Shown piece by piece: positions 17,434 through 25,895 of a stretch of 64,000 nucleotides of DNA. The stretch is from Gluconobacter cerevisiae. GTDB lineage: Bacteria; Pseudomonadota; Alphaproteobacteria; Acetobacterales; Acetobacteraceae. A program made the position numbers and the translations under genes. The notes under the pieces were generated by a model. The model saw only the letters and a program-made list of their open reading frames with translations, made no database searches and had not been told where the DNA came from. Every line of letters starts with the position of its first letter. The stretch's first letter is position 1. The DNA is taken from the NCBI RefSeq assembly GCF_015244675.1, contig NZ_JABCQO010000003.1, forward strand, positions 1-64,000, in the 5' to 3' direction.

Positions 17434-17825
17434 TGACAGCCATGAAGGTTTCCCGCCCCGCAGTCTGGCGTTCTGCGACGGCTCTGCTTGTAGCGGGAGG
17501 CTTTCTGGCCGGATGCGCGGCACGCCCTGAAATGACGGGACTGCCGCCATCCCCCAATTCCCGACTTTATGCGTATCTGATTGCGCATGGCATGGCCCGG
17601 GGGGCAGTCATGACCGGACAGATAGGCCCGGAAGAACTGCCCCGACTGGTTACTCTGGACAAGGCCGCGCAGCAAGCAACCCTGAACGCTTTGAAGCTGC
17701 AAAGCTCGTCCGCAAACCGGCAGGCTGATCAGGCGCTCTCCAGTCTTCTGGCAGATCTGCCACAAAAAGCTCTTTCCATGACGGACCATCCGTCAGAGCA
17801 GACACAAAAAAACCGGCTCCCCTGA
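17433..17825 (+). CDS. Hypothetical lipoprotein
   Basis: The N-terminus is a lipoprotein signal with lipobox FLAGC (Cys28), followed by a 100-residue mature domain of helical, Ala/Gln-rich character (LDKAAQQATLNALKLQSSS). No family recognised. The overlap with mscL suggests they are translated together. The last codons run into a bidirectional terminator. A second in-frame ATG (M4) is also possible as the start. Confidence 0.75.
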   Translation: MTAMKVSRPAVWRSATALLVAGGFLAGCAARPEMTGLPPSPNSRLYAYLIAHGMARGAVMTGQIGPEELPRLVTLDKAAQQATLNALKLQSSSANRQADQALSSLLADLPQKALSMTDHPSEQTQKNRLP

Positions 17826-17842
17826 GGGACGCCGGTTTTTTT
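17806..17842. terminator. Bidirectional terminator between lipoprotein gene and secF
   Basis: AAAAAAACCGGC (17806-17817) and GCCGGTTTTTTT (17831-17842) are exact complements around a 13-nt loop, with T7 tails in both directions. It serves the convergent lipoprotein (plus) and secF (minus) transcripts and overlaps the last codons of the former. Confidence 0.92.
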
Positions 17843-17862
17843 GTATGACGGATCAGGTCGTA

Positions 17863-18801
17863 TCAGCCTGCATTCGTTTCCTTGCGTAACCGCTTCTCGC
17901 CCATCAAAAGTAGAAGCGGCGCCGCGATGAAGATCGACGAGGACGTACCCACAACAATCCCGAACAGCATGACGGTGGCAAAACCGGTCAGGGTGCTTCC
18001 CCCGAACAGCGCCAGGGGCAGGGCTGCCAGAAAGACCGTCATGGACGTGCCAAGCGTACGGTTCAGTGTCTCGTTAATGGACAGGTCCAGCAACTCCCGC
18101 AGCGGCATCGTCCGATACTTGCGCAGGTTTTCGCGGATACGGTCGTAAACCACAACCTTGTCGTTCGTGGAATAGCCCAGGATCGTCAGAAGAGCCGCAA
18201 CCATCACAAGATCGAACTCAAAGCGCGTGATGGCCAGAAAACCGATCGTCTTGGTCAGATCAAGGATGAGCGTCACCACGGCACTGATGGCAAACTCACG
18301 CTCGAAGCGAACCCAGATATAGACCAGAATCATCGCAAGGCTGAAGCCGAGCGCCAGCAGGCCGTCGCGAAACAGTTCGGACGATACCGAAGCCCCCACG
18401 GCATCGGCACGCAGAACCTGTGTGCCCGGTTCGGCAGCCGATATGGCGTTCTTGACACCATCGACCAGCTTCTGGGTCTGCGCCTCACGATCTGCCCCTT
18501 CGGGCGCATTGATCGAAATCCGAACATCACGCGGCGACCCGAACGCCTGCACGGCGTCCGGATGAATACCGGCATGGTCCAGCGCGGCCCGCAGCTTGCC
18601 GAAATCGGCAGGGCCGGGGGTCTGGGCTTCCACAATGATGCCACCGCGGAAATCCAGCCCAAGCTTCAGACCAGGCTGGAAGAACAGGATGACGGAAGCA
18701 ATGGACAGGACCGCCGAAACGATCAACCCCATGTGACGGCCGCGCATGAAATTGATGCGCCGATCGTCACGGACAAAACGGAAAAGAGGACGTGACAGCA
18801 T
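17863..18801 (-). CDS. secF: Protein translocase subunit SecF
   Basis: Membrane partner of SecD that uses the proton gradient to complete preprotein translocation. The ATG at 18801 lies 5 bp after the secD stop. Six transmembrane segments are visible, the first at MGLIVSAVLSIASVILFF, then the periplasmic P-domain starting LGLDFRGGI, and the later TNDKVVVYDRIREN and NETLNRTLGTSMT signatures. 312 aa, standard. Confidence 0.97.
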   Translation of the reverse strand: MLSRPLFRFVRDDRRINFMRGRHMGLIVSAVLSIASVILFFQPGLKLGLDFRGGIIVEAQTPGPADFGKLRAALDHAGIHPDAVQAFGSPRDVRISINAPEGADREAQTQKLVDGVKNAISAAEPGTQVLRADAVGASVSSELFRDGLLALGFSLAMILVYIWVRFEREFAISAVVTLILDLTKTIGFLAITRFEFDLVMVAALLTILGYSTNDKVVVYDRIRENLRKYRTMPLRELLDLSINETLNRTLGTSMTVFLAALPLALFGGSTLTGFATVMLFGIVVGTSSSIFIAAPLLLLMGEKRLRKETNAG

Positions 18802-18806
18802 GACGA

Positions 18807-20351
18807 TCAGACCGGAAGTTCTTTGGGACGGGCGAGGGCGTACCACCGCACGACCAGAAGGCGTGACAGCAGGAGGGTCGTAAAGAGGGTCGTGACGATA
18901 CCAATAGTGATCGTCAGGGCGAAGTTGCGGACAGGCCCCGTTCCGAACACGAAGAGCATGACATGTGCAAGAAACGCCGTGGCATTACTGTCGATGATCG
19001 TGCCGGTCGCGCGGTCAAAACCCGCTTGAAGCGCTTGAAGCGGACCCCGGCCGCGCTTCACTTCCTCGCGGATACGCTCGTTGATCAGGATATTTGCATC
19101 AACGGCCATACCCAAAGTTAGCAGCATACCGGCCATACCCGGCAGGGTCAGTGTCGCCTGAAACAGCGACAGGATACCAACCATCAGGATCAGGTTCGCA
19201 AAGAGCGCGATATCGGCATACAGACCAAAGCGACCGTAAAACAGCACCATGAACACGATGACCAGCAGCAGGCCAGTCAGCAGGCTGATAATACCGGCAC
19301 GAATGGACGCAGCACCAAGGCTCGGGCCAATCGTGCGCTGCTCGACCACAGACAGCGGAGCAGGCAGCGCACCAGCGCGCAACAGCAGCGCCAGATCTGA
19401 CGCACTGCGCGCATTGAATCCCCCCGTGATCTGACCGTTTCCGGCCGTGATCGGGCTGATGATGTTCGGGGCCTCAATAACCTTGTTGTCCAGAACGATC
19501 GCAAAGCGCTTGCCGACATTGGCTCGCGTGACATTCGCAAACGCCGTCGCACCCGCACTGTTGAGTTGGAACGTCACAGCCCAGCCACCGCTCTGCTGAT
19601 CGATCACCGCACCGGCATTCGTCAGATCCGTGCCGTCGACATCGACATGATCCTGCACTGCCACCTGCGTATGCATGCTCTCGTCTTCAAGCATCGTGGA
19701 GCCGGGGCTCGCAACGCTCGGGTTCGGAGCCAGCAGACGGAAGGTCAGGCGTGCCGTCGTGCCCAGCAGGCTCTTGATCCGCTCCGGGTCGCTGACACCC
19801 GGAAGCTCGACAACAATCCGGTCGTCACCTTCACGCGCAATACTCGGATCAATCGCACCCGTCGCATCGATACGACGGCGAACGATCTCGATGGACTGCG
19901 CAACAGCCTCACGCGCCCGGGCCAGCATCGCCTCATGCTGAAGCGTCAGAACGATCCGCCCGTCTTTTTCGGACGTCGTGAATTCGTTCGGCACCACGGG
20001 CGGCAGGGACTGCATGGCTTTGAGCGCCGCAGCACGCTCGGCATCCGAACGCGGCGCAAAGCTCAGGCTCGCAGACGCATCATCACGGACGAAATCCCGA
20101 TACCCGAGGGAGTGATCCAGAAGGGTCTGGCGCACCTGATCCTGAAGGGATTGCAGACGGTCGTGCTCAAGGGATTTCAGATCGAGCTGAAGGAGAAGGT
20201 AGGACCCACCCCGCAGATCGAGCCCCAGATGGATCTGCCGCCAGGGCAGGGACGGCGTGGGAGAACGCAGGAAGTTGGGCAGACACAGGAGCACGCCAAT
20301 CAGGCAGATGCCTGCGACGCCCAGCAGTCTGAGCCGGCTATAATACATCAT
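18807..20351 (-). CDS. secD: Protein translocase subunit SecD
   Basis: SecD has the N-terminal membrane helix (LLGVAGICLIGVLLCLP), the LGLDLRGGSYLLLQLD strand, a large periplasmic domain and five C-terminal helices with GMAVDANILINERIREE and DSNATAFLAHVMLF, the proton-pathway signature. 514 aa. It forms an operon with secF. The usual upstream partner yajC is not here; instead an oxidoreductase gene diverges at 20508. Confidence 0.97.
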   Translation of the reverse strand: MMYYSRLRLLGVAGICLIGVLLCLPNFLRSPTPSLPWRQIHLGLDLRGGSYLLLQLDLKSLEHDRLQSLQDQVRQTLLDHSLGYRDFVRDDASASLSFAPRSDAERAAALKAMQSLPPVVPNEFTTSEKDGRIVLTLQHEAMLARAREAVAQSIEIVRRRIDATGAIDPSIAREGDDRIVVELPGVSDPERIKSLLGTTARLTFRLLAPNPSVASPGSTMLEDESMHTQVAVQDHVDVDGTDLTNAGAVIDQQSGGWAVTFQLNSAGATAFANVTRANVGKRFAIVLDNKVIEAPNIISPITAGNGQITGGFNARSASDLALLLRAGALPAPLSVVEQRTIGPSLGAASIRAGIISLLTGLLLVIVFMVLFYGRFGLYADIALFANLILMVGILSLFQATLTLPGMAGMLLTLGMAVDANILINERIREEVKRGRGPLQALQAGFDRATGTIIDSNATAFLAHVMLFVFGTGPVRNFALTITIGIVTTLFTTLLLSRLLVVRWYALARPKELPV

Positions 20352-20507
20352 ATCAGATCGAGACGTCCTCGGCGGATTTGGACAGATCGTTTTTCAGATC
20401 ATTTTCTGGCCGGGACCATGCCGTTTCCGCCATGCCGATGCAACCTTTTGCCTGTTTGGGCGCGCACGACCTTCCCGGAAAACAGCGTGCCTGATAAGCG
20501 TACCTGC

Positions 20508-21503
20508 ATGAATACAACGCAGCAGCTTCGTGTCGGCATCGTCGGTGCCGGTCATTTCGGACGGTTTCACGCTCTCAAATCCGCAGCAAACCCGGCGGAG
20601 CAGCTAGTCGCCCTTTACGATCCAGATCCGGCCCGTGCAGCAGTTGTGGCATCGGAAGCTCGTTGCGGAATTGCCACAAGCTACGAAAATCTTCTTGAAC
20701 AGGTTGATGCTGTCATTATCGCAGCGCCGGCGGAATATCATTTCCGCCTGACCAGTCAGGCTCTCAGGGCAGGACGACATGTTCTGGTCGAAAAACCGAT
20801 CGCCGCCAAACTGGACGAGGCATATGCCCTCGCCAAACTGGCAGAACAGACCGGAAAAATCCTTCAGGTCGGCCACCTTCTGCGTTATTCCGCCGAACAT
20901 CACGCCATCACTGAACGGATCAAGGCCCCCCTCTACATCGAAGCAACCCGCATTGCCCCATACAAGTCCCGCGGGACGGACGTTTCGGTCATTCTTGACC
21001 TCATGATCCATGACCTGGATCTCGTTCTGGCGATCGTGGACAGCCCCATCGCGGAAATCGATGCACTGGGAGCGGCTGTTTCGAGCGCACATGAAGACAT
21101 TGCCAACGCCCGCGTCAGATTTGAAAACGGGTGCGTGGCCACCATCACCGCGAGCCGGATTTCCTTGAAAACAGAACGCCGTATGCGGCTATTCTCACAG
21201 AACGGATATCTTTCTGCCGACTTCATGGGGCGAAAACTGAGCTTCATTGGTCGTGACCGAGGAATGCCGCTTCCGGGCACAGGAGGCTTTCGCCGCGAAG
21301 CCATAAGCTGGAAAGATCATGACAATCTGGCTGCAGAACATGAAGCCTTCGCTGCTTCATGCCTTTACGGCTCCCCCGTTCTGGTCGATGCACAAGCGGG
21401 GATCAGGGCTTTGGACGCTGCCATTAGAGTCACGGATAGCATCAAGCGTTCGAGACAGATGATGGAGCTTTCCGGCCTGATTCCCGCCACATCAAAAGTC
21501 TAA
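20508..21503 (+). CDS. Gfo/Idh/MocA-family dehydrogenase
   Basis: NAD(P)-dependent sugar or sugar-nucleotide dehydrogenase. ATG 20508 opens directly into the Rossmann motif VGIVGAGHFGRFHA; the EKP motif (HVLVEKPIAA) near residue 100 binds cofactor and substrate, and LDLMIHDLDLVLAI carries the usual catalytic Asp/His. 331 aa. The last motif resembles UDP-GlcNAc 3-dehydrogenases (GnnA-like), but the substrate is uncertain. The frame is open far upstream over secD; that part is a shadow. Confidence 0.88.
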   Translation: MNTTQQLRVGIVGAGHFGRFHALKSAANPAEQLVALYDPDPARAAVVASEARCGIATSYENLLEQVDAVIIAAPAEYHFRLTSQALRAGRHVLVEKPIAAKLDEAYALAKLAEQTGKILQVGHLLRYSAEHHAITERIKAPLYIEATRIAPYKSRGTDVSVILDLMIHDLDLVLAIVDSPIAEIDALGAAVSSAHEDIANARVRFENGCVATITASRISLKTERRMRLFSQNGYLSADFMGRKLSFIGRDRGMPLPGTGGFRREAISWKDHDNLAAEHEAFAASCLYGSPVLVDAQAGIRALDAAIRVTDSIKRSRQMMELSGLIPATSKV

Positions 21504-21546
21504 AAGACTTCTTTCAAATCACTGATTTTCAAGAAGTTCTTTTTTC
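21502..21546. terminator. Bidirectional terminator between dehydrogenase and uup
   Basis: AAAAGACTTCTT (21502-21513) pairs with AAGAAGTTCTTTT (21531-21543) with one bulged base and a 17-nt loop; A-rich on the left and T-rich on the right, it can terminate both convergent genes. It includes the last codons of uup. Confidence 0.65.
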
Positions 21547-23327
21547 ATTTCCAGTTCGAGCCACTCCTCCTCCGATTGGGTCAATTCCTTCTCGGCAGCT
21601 TCCAGATGCTGTGTGGTTTTCTCGAATTTTGCAAAATCCCGGCTATAAAGCGCCGGATCTGCGAGAACATCGCGATAGGTCTGAATCTTCTTTTCCAGAT
21701 CAGCCACTTTCTTTGGAAGCAGATCCAGCGCACGTTTGTCGTTATAGCTAAGCTTCTTCGCCTTTTTATCTGTTTTTAAAGCAGATTTTGGCGCGATCTC
21801 CTCTGCGCCCGAAGAGGAGATTTCACGCCCTGCCGGAGCTTCTCCACGCTGGATCAGCATATCCGAATAGCCGCCCGCATATTCGATCCACTCACCGCCA
21901 CCATCTGACACCAGAACCGAACTCGCAACTCGATCCAGAAAATCACGATCATGGCTTACCAGCAGGACCGTACCCGCATAATCGGCCAGCATATCCTGAA
22001 GAAGATCCAGCGTTTCCAGATCGAGATCGTTCGTCGGCTCATCAAGTACCATGAGGCTCGACGGCTTGGCCAGCGCGCAGGCCAGCGCCAGCCGACCGCG
22101 CTCTCCCCCTGAGAGTTTTCCTACCGGGGTGCGAGCCTGTTCAGGACGGAACAGGAAGTCTTTCATATACCCGATGACATGGCGCTTTTCGTCGCCGACC
22201 TGCACCATATCTCCACTGCCACCAGCGAGGGTCTCGGCCAGCGTCTTCGTTGGATCGAGGCTTTCCCGCTGCTGATCCAGCGTCACCATAGCCACGGAAG
22301 GCCCCATCTTGATGGTGCCGGATTGCGGCTCCATCTTCCCAGTCAAAAGACGCAAAAGCGTTGTTTTTCCTGCGCCGTTCGCTCCCACCAGACCCAGCCG
22401 ATCACCACGCAGAATTCTCAGATCGAGATCCCTGACGATGGCCCGATCATCATAGGCCCAGTTGACGCCTTCTGCTGCAATCGTGATCTTGCCTGCGCTT
22501 TCGGCATCAGTCGCCGCCATCCGTAGCGTGCCCTTGTTGCGGGAGGCAAGCTCACGACGCTGCGCCCGAAGCGCTGCCAATTCTCCGACACGGCGGACAT
22601 TGCGCTTGCGGCGCGCCGTGACGCCGTAAATCATCCAGTCTTCTTCCCGCGCGATCTGTCGGTCCAGTTTATGTGCATCGCGCTCCTGCTGCTCCAGAAC
22701 CTCGTCGCGCCAGGTTTCATAGCGCGCAAACCCCTGATCAAGCCGCCGCGTCACACCATTTTCCAACCAGACGACGCTGCGAGACAAAGTCTCCAGCAGA
22801 CGACGGTCATGACTGATGACGATCATCGCGCAACGGGAAGCAGAAAGCTCTTTTTCCAGCCACGTAATGGACGGAAGGTCCAGATGGTTGGTTGGCTCGT
22901 CAAGCAGTAGCAGATCAGGTTCGGCAGCAAGAGCACGGGCGAGGGCGCAACGTCGCACTTCACCACCAGAAAGACTCTGACAACCTTCCTCTCCCGTCAT
23001 CCCGAGTTCCGCCAGCATGGAGCGCGCTCGATAGGCCTCGGTCTCGTCCAGACCTTCGGACGCATAATCGAATGTTGTGGCGTAGCGCGAAAGATCCGGC
23101 TCCTGCGCCAGATAATGGACCTTTGTGCCGGGCTGCACGAAACGCTTTCCGGAATCCGCGACGATATCGCCTGAAGCGATCTTCAGCAGCGTGGATTTTC
23201 CGGAACCATTCCGACCGACAAGGCAAATGCGCTCACCGGGCAGGACAGCAAACTCCGCACCATCAAGGAGCGGACGTCCACCAAGAGTAAACGTAATGTT
23301 CTGAAGAGAGAGGATGGGTGCCGACAT
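21519..23327 (-). CDS. uup: ABC-F ATPase Uup
   Basis: Soluble ABC-F protein with two ATPase domains and no membrane part, acting on ribosomes or branched DNA. Walker A motifs GRNGSGKST (about 38-46) and GANGAGKTT, signatures LSGGEVRR and LSGGERGR, and Walker B LLLLDEPTNHLD and LMVLDEPTNDLD are all intact. The last 75 residues (LSYNDKRALDLLPKKVADLE onward) are the coiled-coil DNA-binding tail specific to Uup. 602 aa. Confidence 0.94.
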   Translation of the reverse strand: MSAPILSLQNITFTLGGRPLLDGAEFAVLPGERICLVGRNGSGKSTLLKIASGDIVADSGKRFVQPGTKVHYLAQEPDLSRYATTFDYASEGLDETEAYRARSMLAELGMTGEEGCQSLSGGEVRRCALARALAAEPDLLLLDEPTNHLDLPSITWLEKELSASRCAMIVISHDRRLLETLSRSVVWLENGVTRRLDQGFARYETWRDEVLEQQERDAHKLDRQIAREEDWMIYGVTARRKRNVRRVGELAALRAQRRELASRNKGTLRMAATDAESAGKITIAAEGVNWAYDDRAIVRDLDLRILRGDRLGLVGANGAGKTTLLRLLTGKMEPQSGTIKMGPSVAMVTLDQQRESLDPTKTLAETLAGGSGDMVQVGDEKRHVIGYMKDFLFRPEQARTPVGKLSGGERGRLALACALAKPSSLMVLDEPTNDLDLETLDLLQDMLADYAGTVLLVSHDRDFLDRVASSVLVSDGGGEWIEYAGGYSDMLIQRGEAPAGREISSSGAEEIAPKSALKTDKKAKKLSYNDKRALDLLPKKVADLEKKIQTYRDVLADPALYSRDFAKFEKTTQHLEAAEKELTQSEEEWLELEMKKELLENQ

Positions 23328-23392
23328 GGCTCCCTATGTGTCGCAGCGGAGCACCCGCCGCAAGCCACCCCGCTCCAAATTAAATTATGCCC

Positions 23393-24133
23393 TCAGACGG
23401 GCGTAACCCCACCCGTGACAGCCTGGTAGGTCGCAACAGCCAGTGTCATGGGCTCGAACGGCTTCGTGATGACGAAGGACGGCTCCTGCGTTTCACCTGT
23501 GAGCAAGCGCTCTGGATAGGCCGTAACGAAAATAACCGGCGCTTCATGGGTCCGCAGGATACGCCCTACAGCCTGCATGCCGTCACCGCCGCCGCCGAGA
23601 TTAATGTCTGCAAGAATGAGGCCGGGTTTCGTTTTTGCTGCCAATGCGACGGCATCGGCCTCGGTATGCGCGACACCTGCAATTTTGTGGCCACAGCGTT
23701 CGACCAAATCCTGAATATCCATGGCGATGATTGGTTCGTCTTCGATAATCAGAACGCTGGTCTGCGCAATTTCCTGAAGTCCTTCACGGGCTTTATTGAG
23801 TTCAGCCGCCGCCTGTTCGTCGGTCATCCCCAAAGCATGTGCACTGGAAGCCAGTGATTGTTCTTCAAGGGATGTCAGCAGAAGAAGAGCGCGCTGACGC
23901 AGTGGCATACCGATGTTGGCATCCGCACCATGCCGTTTCATGAATGCACTTACCAGCAGACCGTAGAGAGCCTGTCGCGCAGAAAGATCACTCCTGCGTG
24001 AACTGTCCACCAATTCTTTTAAAGCAATAGCTACGAGTTGATCGCCCGTTTTCTGATCACCAATCAAGGCGCGGGCAAAGCGACGGGCGTAGGGAAGCGC
24101 CTTGACGAGTTCCTGACGTGCCGGATCGGTCAT
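23393..24133 (-). CDS. phyR: General stress response regulator PhyR
   Basis: Anti-anti-sigma factor: when phosphorylated, its sigma-like domain titrates NepR and frees EcfG. Residues 1-125 are a sigma2/sigma4-like domain (LPYARRFARALIGDQKTGDQLV); residues 126-246 are a receiver with acidic pair Glu131/Asp132, phospho-acceptor Asp176 (LILADINLG), Thr204 (VIFVTAYPERLLTGE, a phrase typical of PhyR) and Lys224. 246 aa. It diverges from ecfG1 across 136 bp, with nepR and the kinase close by, which makes the assignment firm. Confidence 0.95.
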   Translation of the reverse strand: MTDPARQELVKALPYARRFARALIGDQKTGDQLVAIALKELVDSSRRSDLSARQALYGLLVSAFMKRHGADANIGMPLRQRALLLLTSLEEQSLASSAHALGMTDEQAAAELNKAREGLQEIAQTSVLIIEDEPIIAMDIQDLVERCGHKIAGVAHTEADAVALAAKTKPGLILADINLGGGGDGMQAVGRILRTHEAPVIFVTAYPERLLTGETQEPSFVITKPFEPMTLAVATYQAVTGGVTPV

Positions 24134-24269
24134 GTGTCGCTGGCCCCCTGAAAAGATATCTGTTGATCCATCCCGATCGGATGCATCCTGTTATGAAGGT
24201 TGAATAACCATGACACGATGACCAATCTGCGTATAGTCTCCGTGACTGCGCGGCCATCTGGAATGTCGC

Positions 24270-24875
24270 GTGAAGGATTTTCTTCTGAGCACATCCGCAT
24301 CCGACGGGCATTCGCCAGGCCTGCCGCCTCAAAAAACGAACTTTCATCGTGACCTGCTTCAGGCTCTCCCGGATCTGAGAGGTTTCGCACGTTTTCTGAC
24401 GCGGGATATAAGCGCAGCCGATGATCTGGTTCAGGACACGATTGTCCGCGCACTGGCTTCTCAGGATCAATTCCAGCAAGGGACTGTCCTGAAAGCGTGG
24501 CTGTTCACAATTCAGAGAAACGCTTTTTACGAGCAGACACGTCGACGCAGCCGCGAACAGGAAATCATGCTCGATATCGAACTCGACATGCAGCCATCAA
24601 CCGCCGCCCCGTCTCGCCAGAGCGCCCGCGATGCTGTTCAGGACCTGGGAGAGCTTTTGTGGAAACTTCCGGATTTACTGCGTGAGGCATTGATCCTCGT
24701 TGGGGGGCAGGAACTCTCTTATGAAGATGCAGCCCGGGTCTGCGATGTGCCCGCCGGGACAATGAAGGCGCGCGTTTCCCGCGCCCGCGCCCAACTCGCA
24801 GAACTGGCCGTCATATCGTCCTCCATCTCAGGAGAAAGTGCCGAAAAAATATCGCCGGAATCCCGGGCTTTTTAG
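24270..24875 (+). CDS. EcfG-type sigma factor, copy 1
   Basis: RNA polymerase sigma factor of the ECF15/EcfG group. Region 2: LPDLRGFARFLTRDISAADDLVQDTIVRAL, with WLFTIQRNAFYEQTRRR for -10 contact; region 4: LPDLLREALILVGGQELSYE followed by VPAGTMKARVSRARAQL. It starts at GTG 24270 with a longer, less ordered N-terminus (about 28 residues) than copy 2. 201 aa. It faces phyR and is followed 103 bp later by a second EcfG-like gene. Confidence 0.92.
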   Translation: MKDFLLSTSASDGHSPGLPPQKTNFHRDLLQALPDLRGFARFLTRDISAADDLVQDTIVRALASQDQFQQGTVLKAWLFTIQRNAFYEQTRRRSREQEIMLDIELDMQPSTAAPSRQSARDAVQDLGELLWKLPDLLREALILVGGQELSYEDAARVCDVPAGTMKARVSRARAQLAELAVISSSISGESAEKISPESRAF

Positions 24876-24978
24876 AGTAATTTCTTTGTCTTCAAATTTT
24901 TTTTCGTCCGGATGCAACATTTTCGATCAACCATTCATTGATCTCCTGAAAACAGAGTGAAATTCAGGAGTCAGTTCC

Positions 24979-25554
24979 ATGACGTTCCACGATCAGGTCA
25001 TTGCCATTCTTCCGAAGCTGCGTGTTCAGGCTCTTTCTCTGACCCGCAACCGGGCTGCCGCCGAAGATCTCGTACAGGACGCCGTGTGCAACGCTCTGGC
25101 CGCACAGAACAGCTTCATTCCCGGCACGAATTTTTCGGCCTGGATGCACCGCATTCTGCGCAACCGCTTTATTTCCGATCTTCGCAAGCGCCGCGAGACA
25201 ACTGATATTGACGATGTACCCGCTTCGTCCTTCGCCAGCCCGGCAACCCATGAAGACAATCTCGCCCTGAAGGATCTGTCGATGGCGCTGTCCCGCCTTC
25301 CGTCCGACCAGCGTGAAGCGCTTGTCATGGTCGTGATTCAGGGCATGAGCTACGAAGAACTGGCTGAAGCAACGGATTGCGCCGTTGGTACGGCAAAAAG
25401 CCGTGTCTTCCGTGCACGTCGTCAGCTGGAAGCCTGGATGAGTGGAGACCTTCCGGCGAATGACAAGCTTCGCGTAAAGGTCAAGGCGCTGCGCGATGCC
25501 ATGGATGCCCGTAGCCGTGCCGGGCGGCCGTGCGACGATCTCATGCTGTCCTGA
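24979..25554 (+). CDS. EcfG-type sigma factor, copy 2
   Basis: Second EcfG-like sigma. Region 2: LPKLRVQALSLTRNRAAAEDLVQDAV and WMHRILRNRFISDLRKRRE; region 4: LPSDQREALVMVVIQGMSYEELAEATDCAVGTAKSRVFRAR. 191 aa. The AGGAGTCAGTTCC stretch before the ATG provides a ribosome binding site. It differs enough from copy 1 to be an old duplication. The nepR gene follows after 167 bp. Either sigma could be the main NepR partner; copy 2 has the more canonical sigma2 sequence. Confidence 0.92.
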   Translation: MTFHDQVIAILPKLRVQALSLTRNRAAAEDLVQDAVCNALAAQNSFIPGTNFSAWMHRILRNRFISDLRKRRETTDIDDVPASSFASPATHEDNLALKDLSMALSRLPSDQREALVMVVIQGMSYEELAEATDCAVGTAKSRVFRARRQLEAWMSGDLPANDKLRVKVKALRDAMDARSRAGRPCDDLMLS

Positions 25555-25561
25555 CCCTGAT

Positions 25562-25678
25562 ATCCGCAATAAAACATCCCAATCCATTGCGGATTGGAAG
25601 CAATTGCAGAAAACGCTCTGTTTTCGTAAGACTGTTTCTGGCAGTTCATCCCGCAACGGTTTCTTAAAAGAAAACCGT
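25562..25678 (+). promoter_or_regulatory. Structured leader between ecfG2 and nepR
   Basis: Several inverted repeats crowd this spacer. ATCCGCAAT (25562-25570) pairs with ATTGCGGAT (25586-25594), and overlapping it CCAATCC (25579-25585) pairs with GGATTGG (25591-25597), so the two hairpins exclude each other. GAAAAC/GTTTTC at 25609-25625 and AACGGTTTCTT/AAGAAAACCGT at 25655-25678 follow. This arrangement could attenuate or process the message before nepR. No rho-independent T tail is convincing. Confidence 0.4.
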
Positions 25679-25721
25679 AGTTCGCGCCATAATCAGTATC
25701 AGGAAGGTTCGGGACCAGCCA

Positions 25722-25895
25722 ATGACCGCAGGAGACAAGCGGAAGTCTTCAGTCGAGGATACCAGGGCAGAAAATCAAGAATCGCCCTTTGGTATCTGGC
25801 TGAGCCGAGGCCTACATCAGCTTTTTGATGATGTAGCAAACGAGCCGATTCCCGATGAGCTTCTCCGACTGATCGAGGAAGATCGAAACAAGTGA
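25722..25895 (+). CDS. nepR: Anti-sigma factor NepR
   Basis: 57-residue protein whose C-terminal half, GLHQLFDDVANEPIPDELLRLIEE, carries the NepR signature (LyxxVxxEPIPDxLlxLi) that binds both EcfG and phosphorylated PhyR. The N-terminal half is charged and disordered, as usual. Its stop overlaps the GTG of the kinase gene by 4 bases (GTGA), so the two are translationally coupled. The gene is short and easily missed. Normally nepR precedes ecfG; here it lies behind two sigma genes. Confidence 0.92.
   Translation: MTAGDKRKSSVEDTRAENQESPFGIWLSRGLHQLFDDVANEPIPDELLRLIEEDRNK

Noticed and set aside
24134-24269. EcfG-dependent promoter (GGAAC-N16/17-CGTT) between phyR and ecfG1
   Set aside because: No convincing match on either strand in this gap, and only a poor GGAAG...GTT with wrong spacing near 25595 before nepR.
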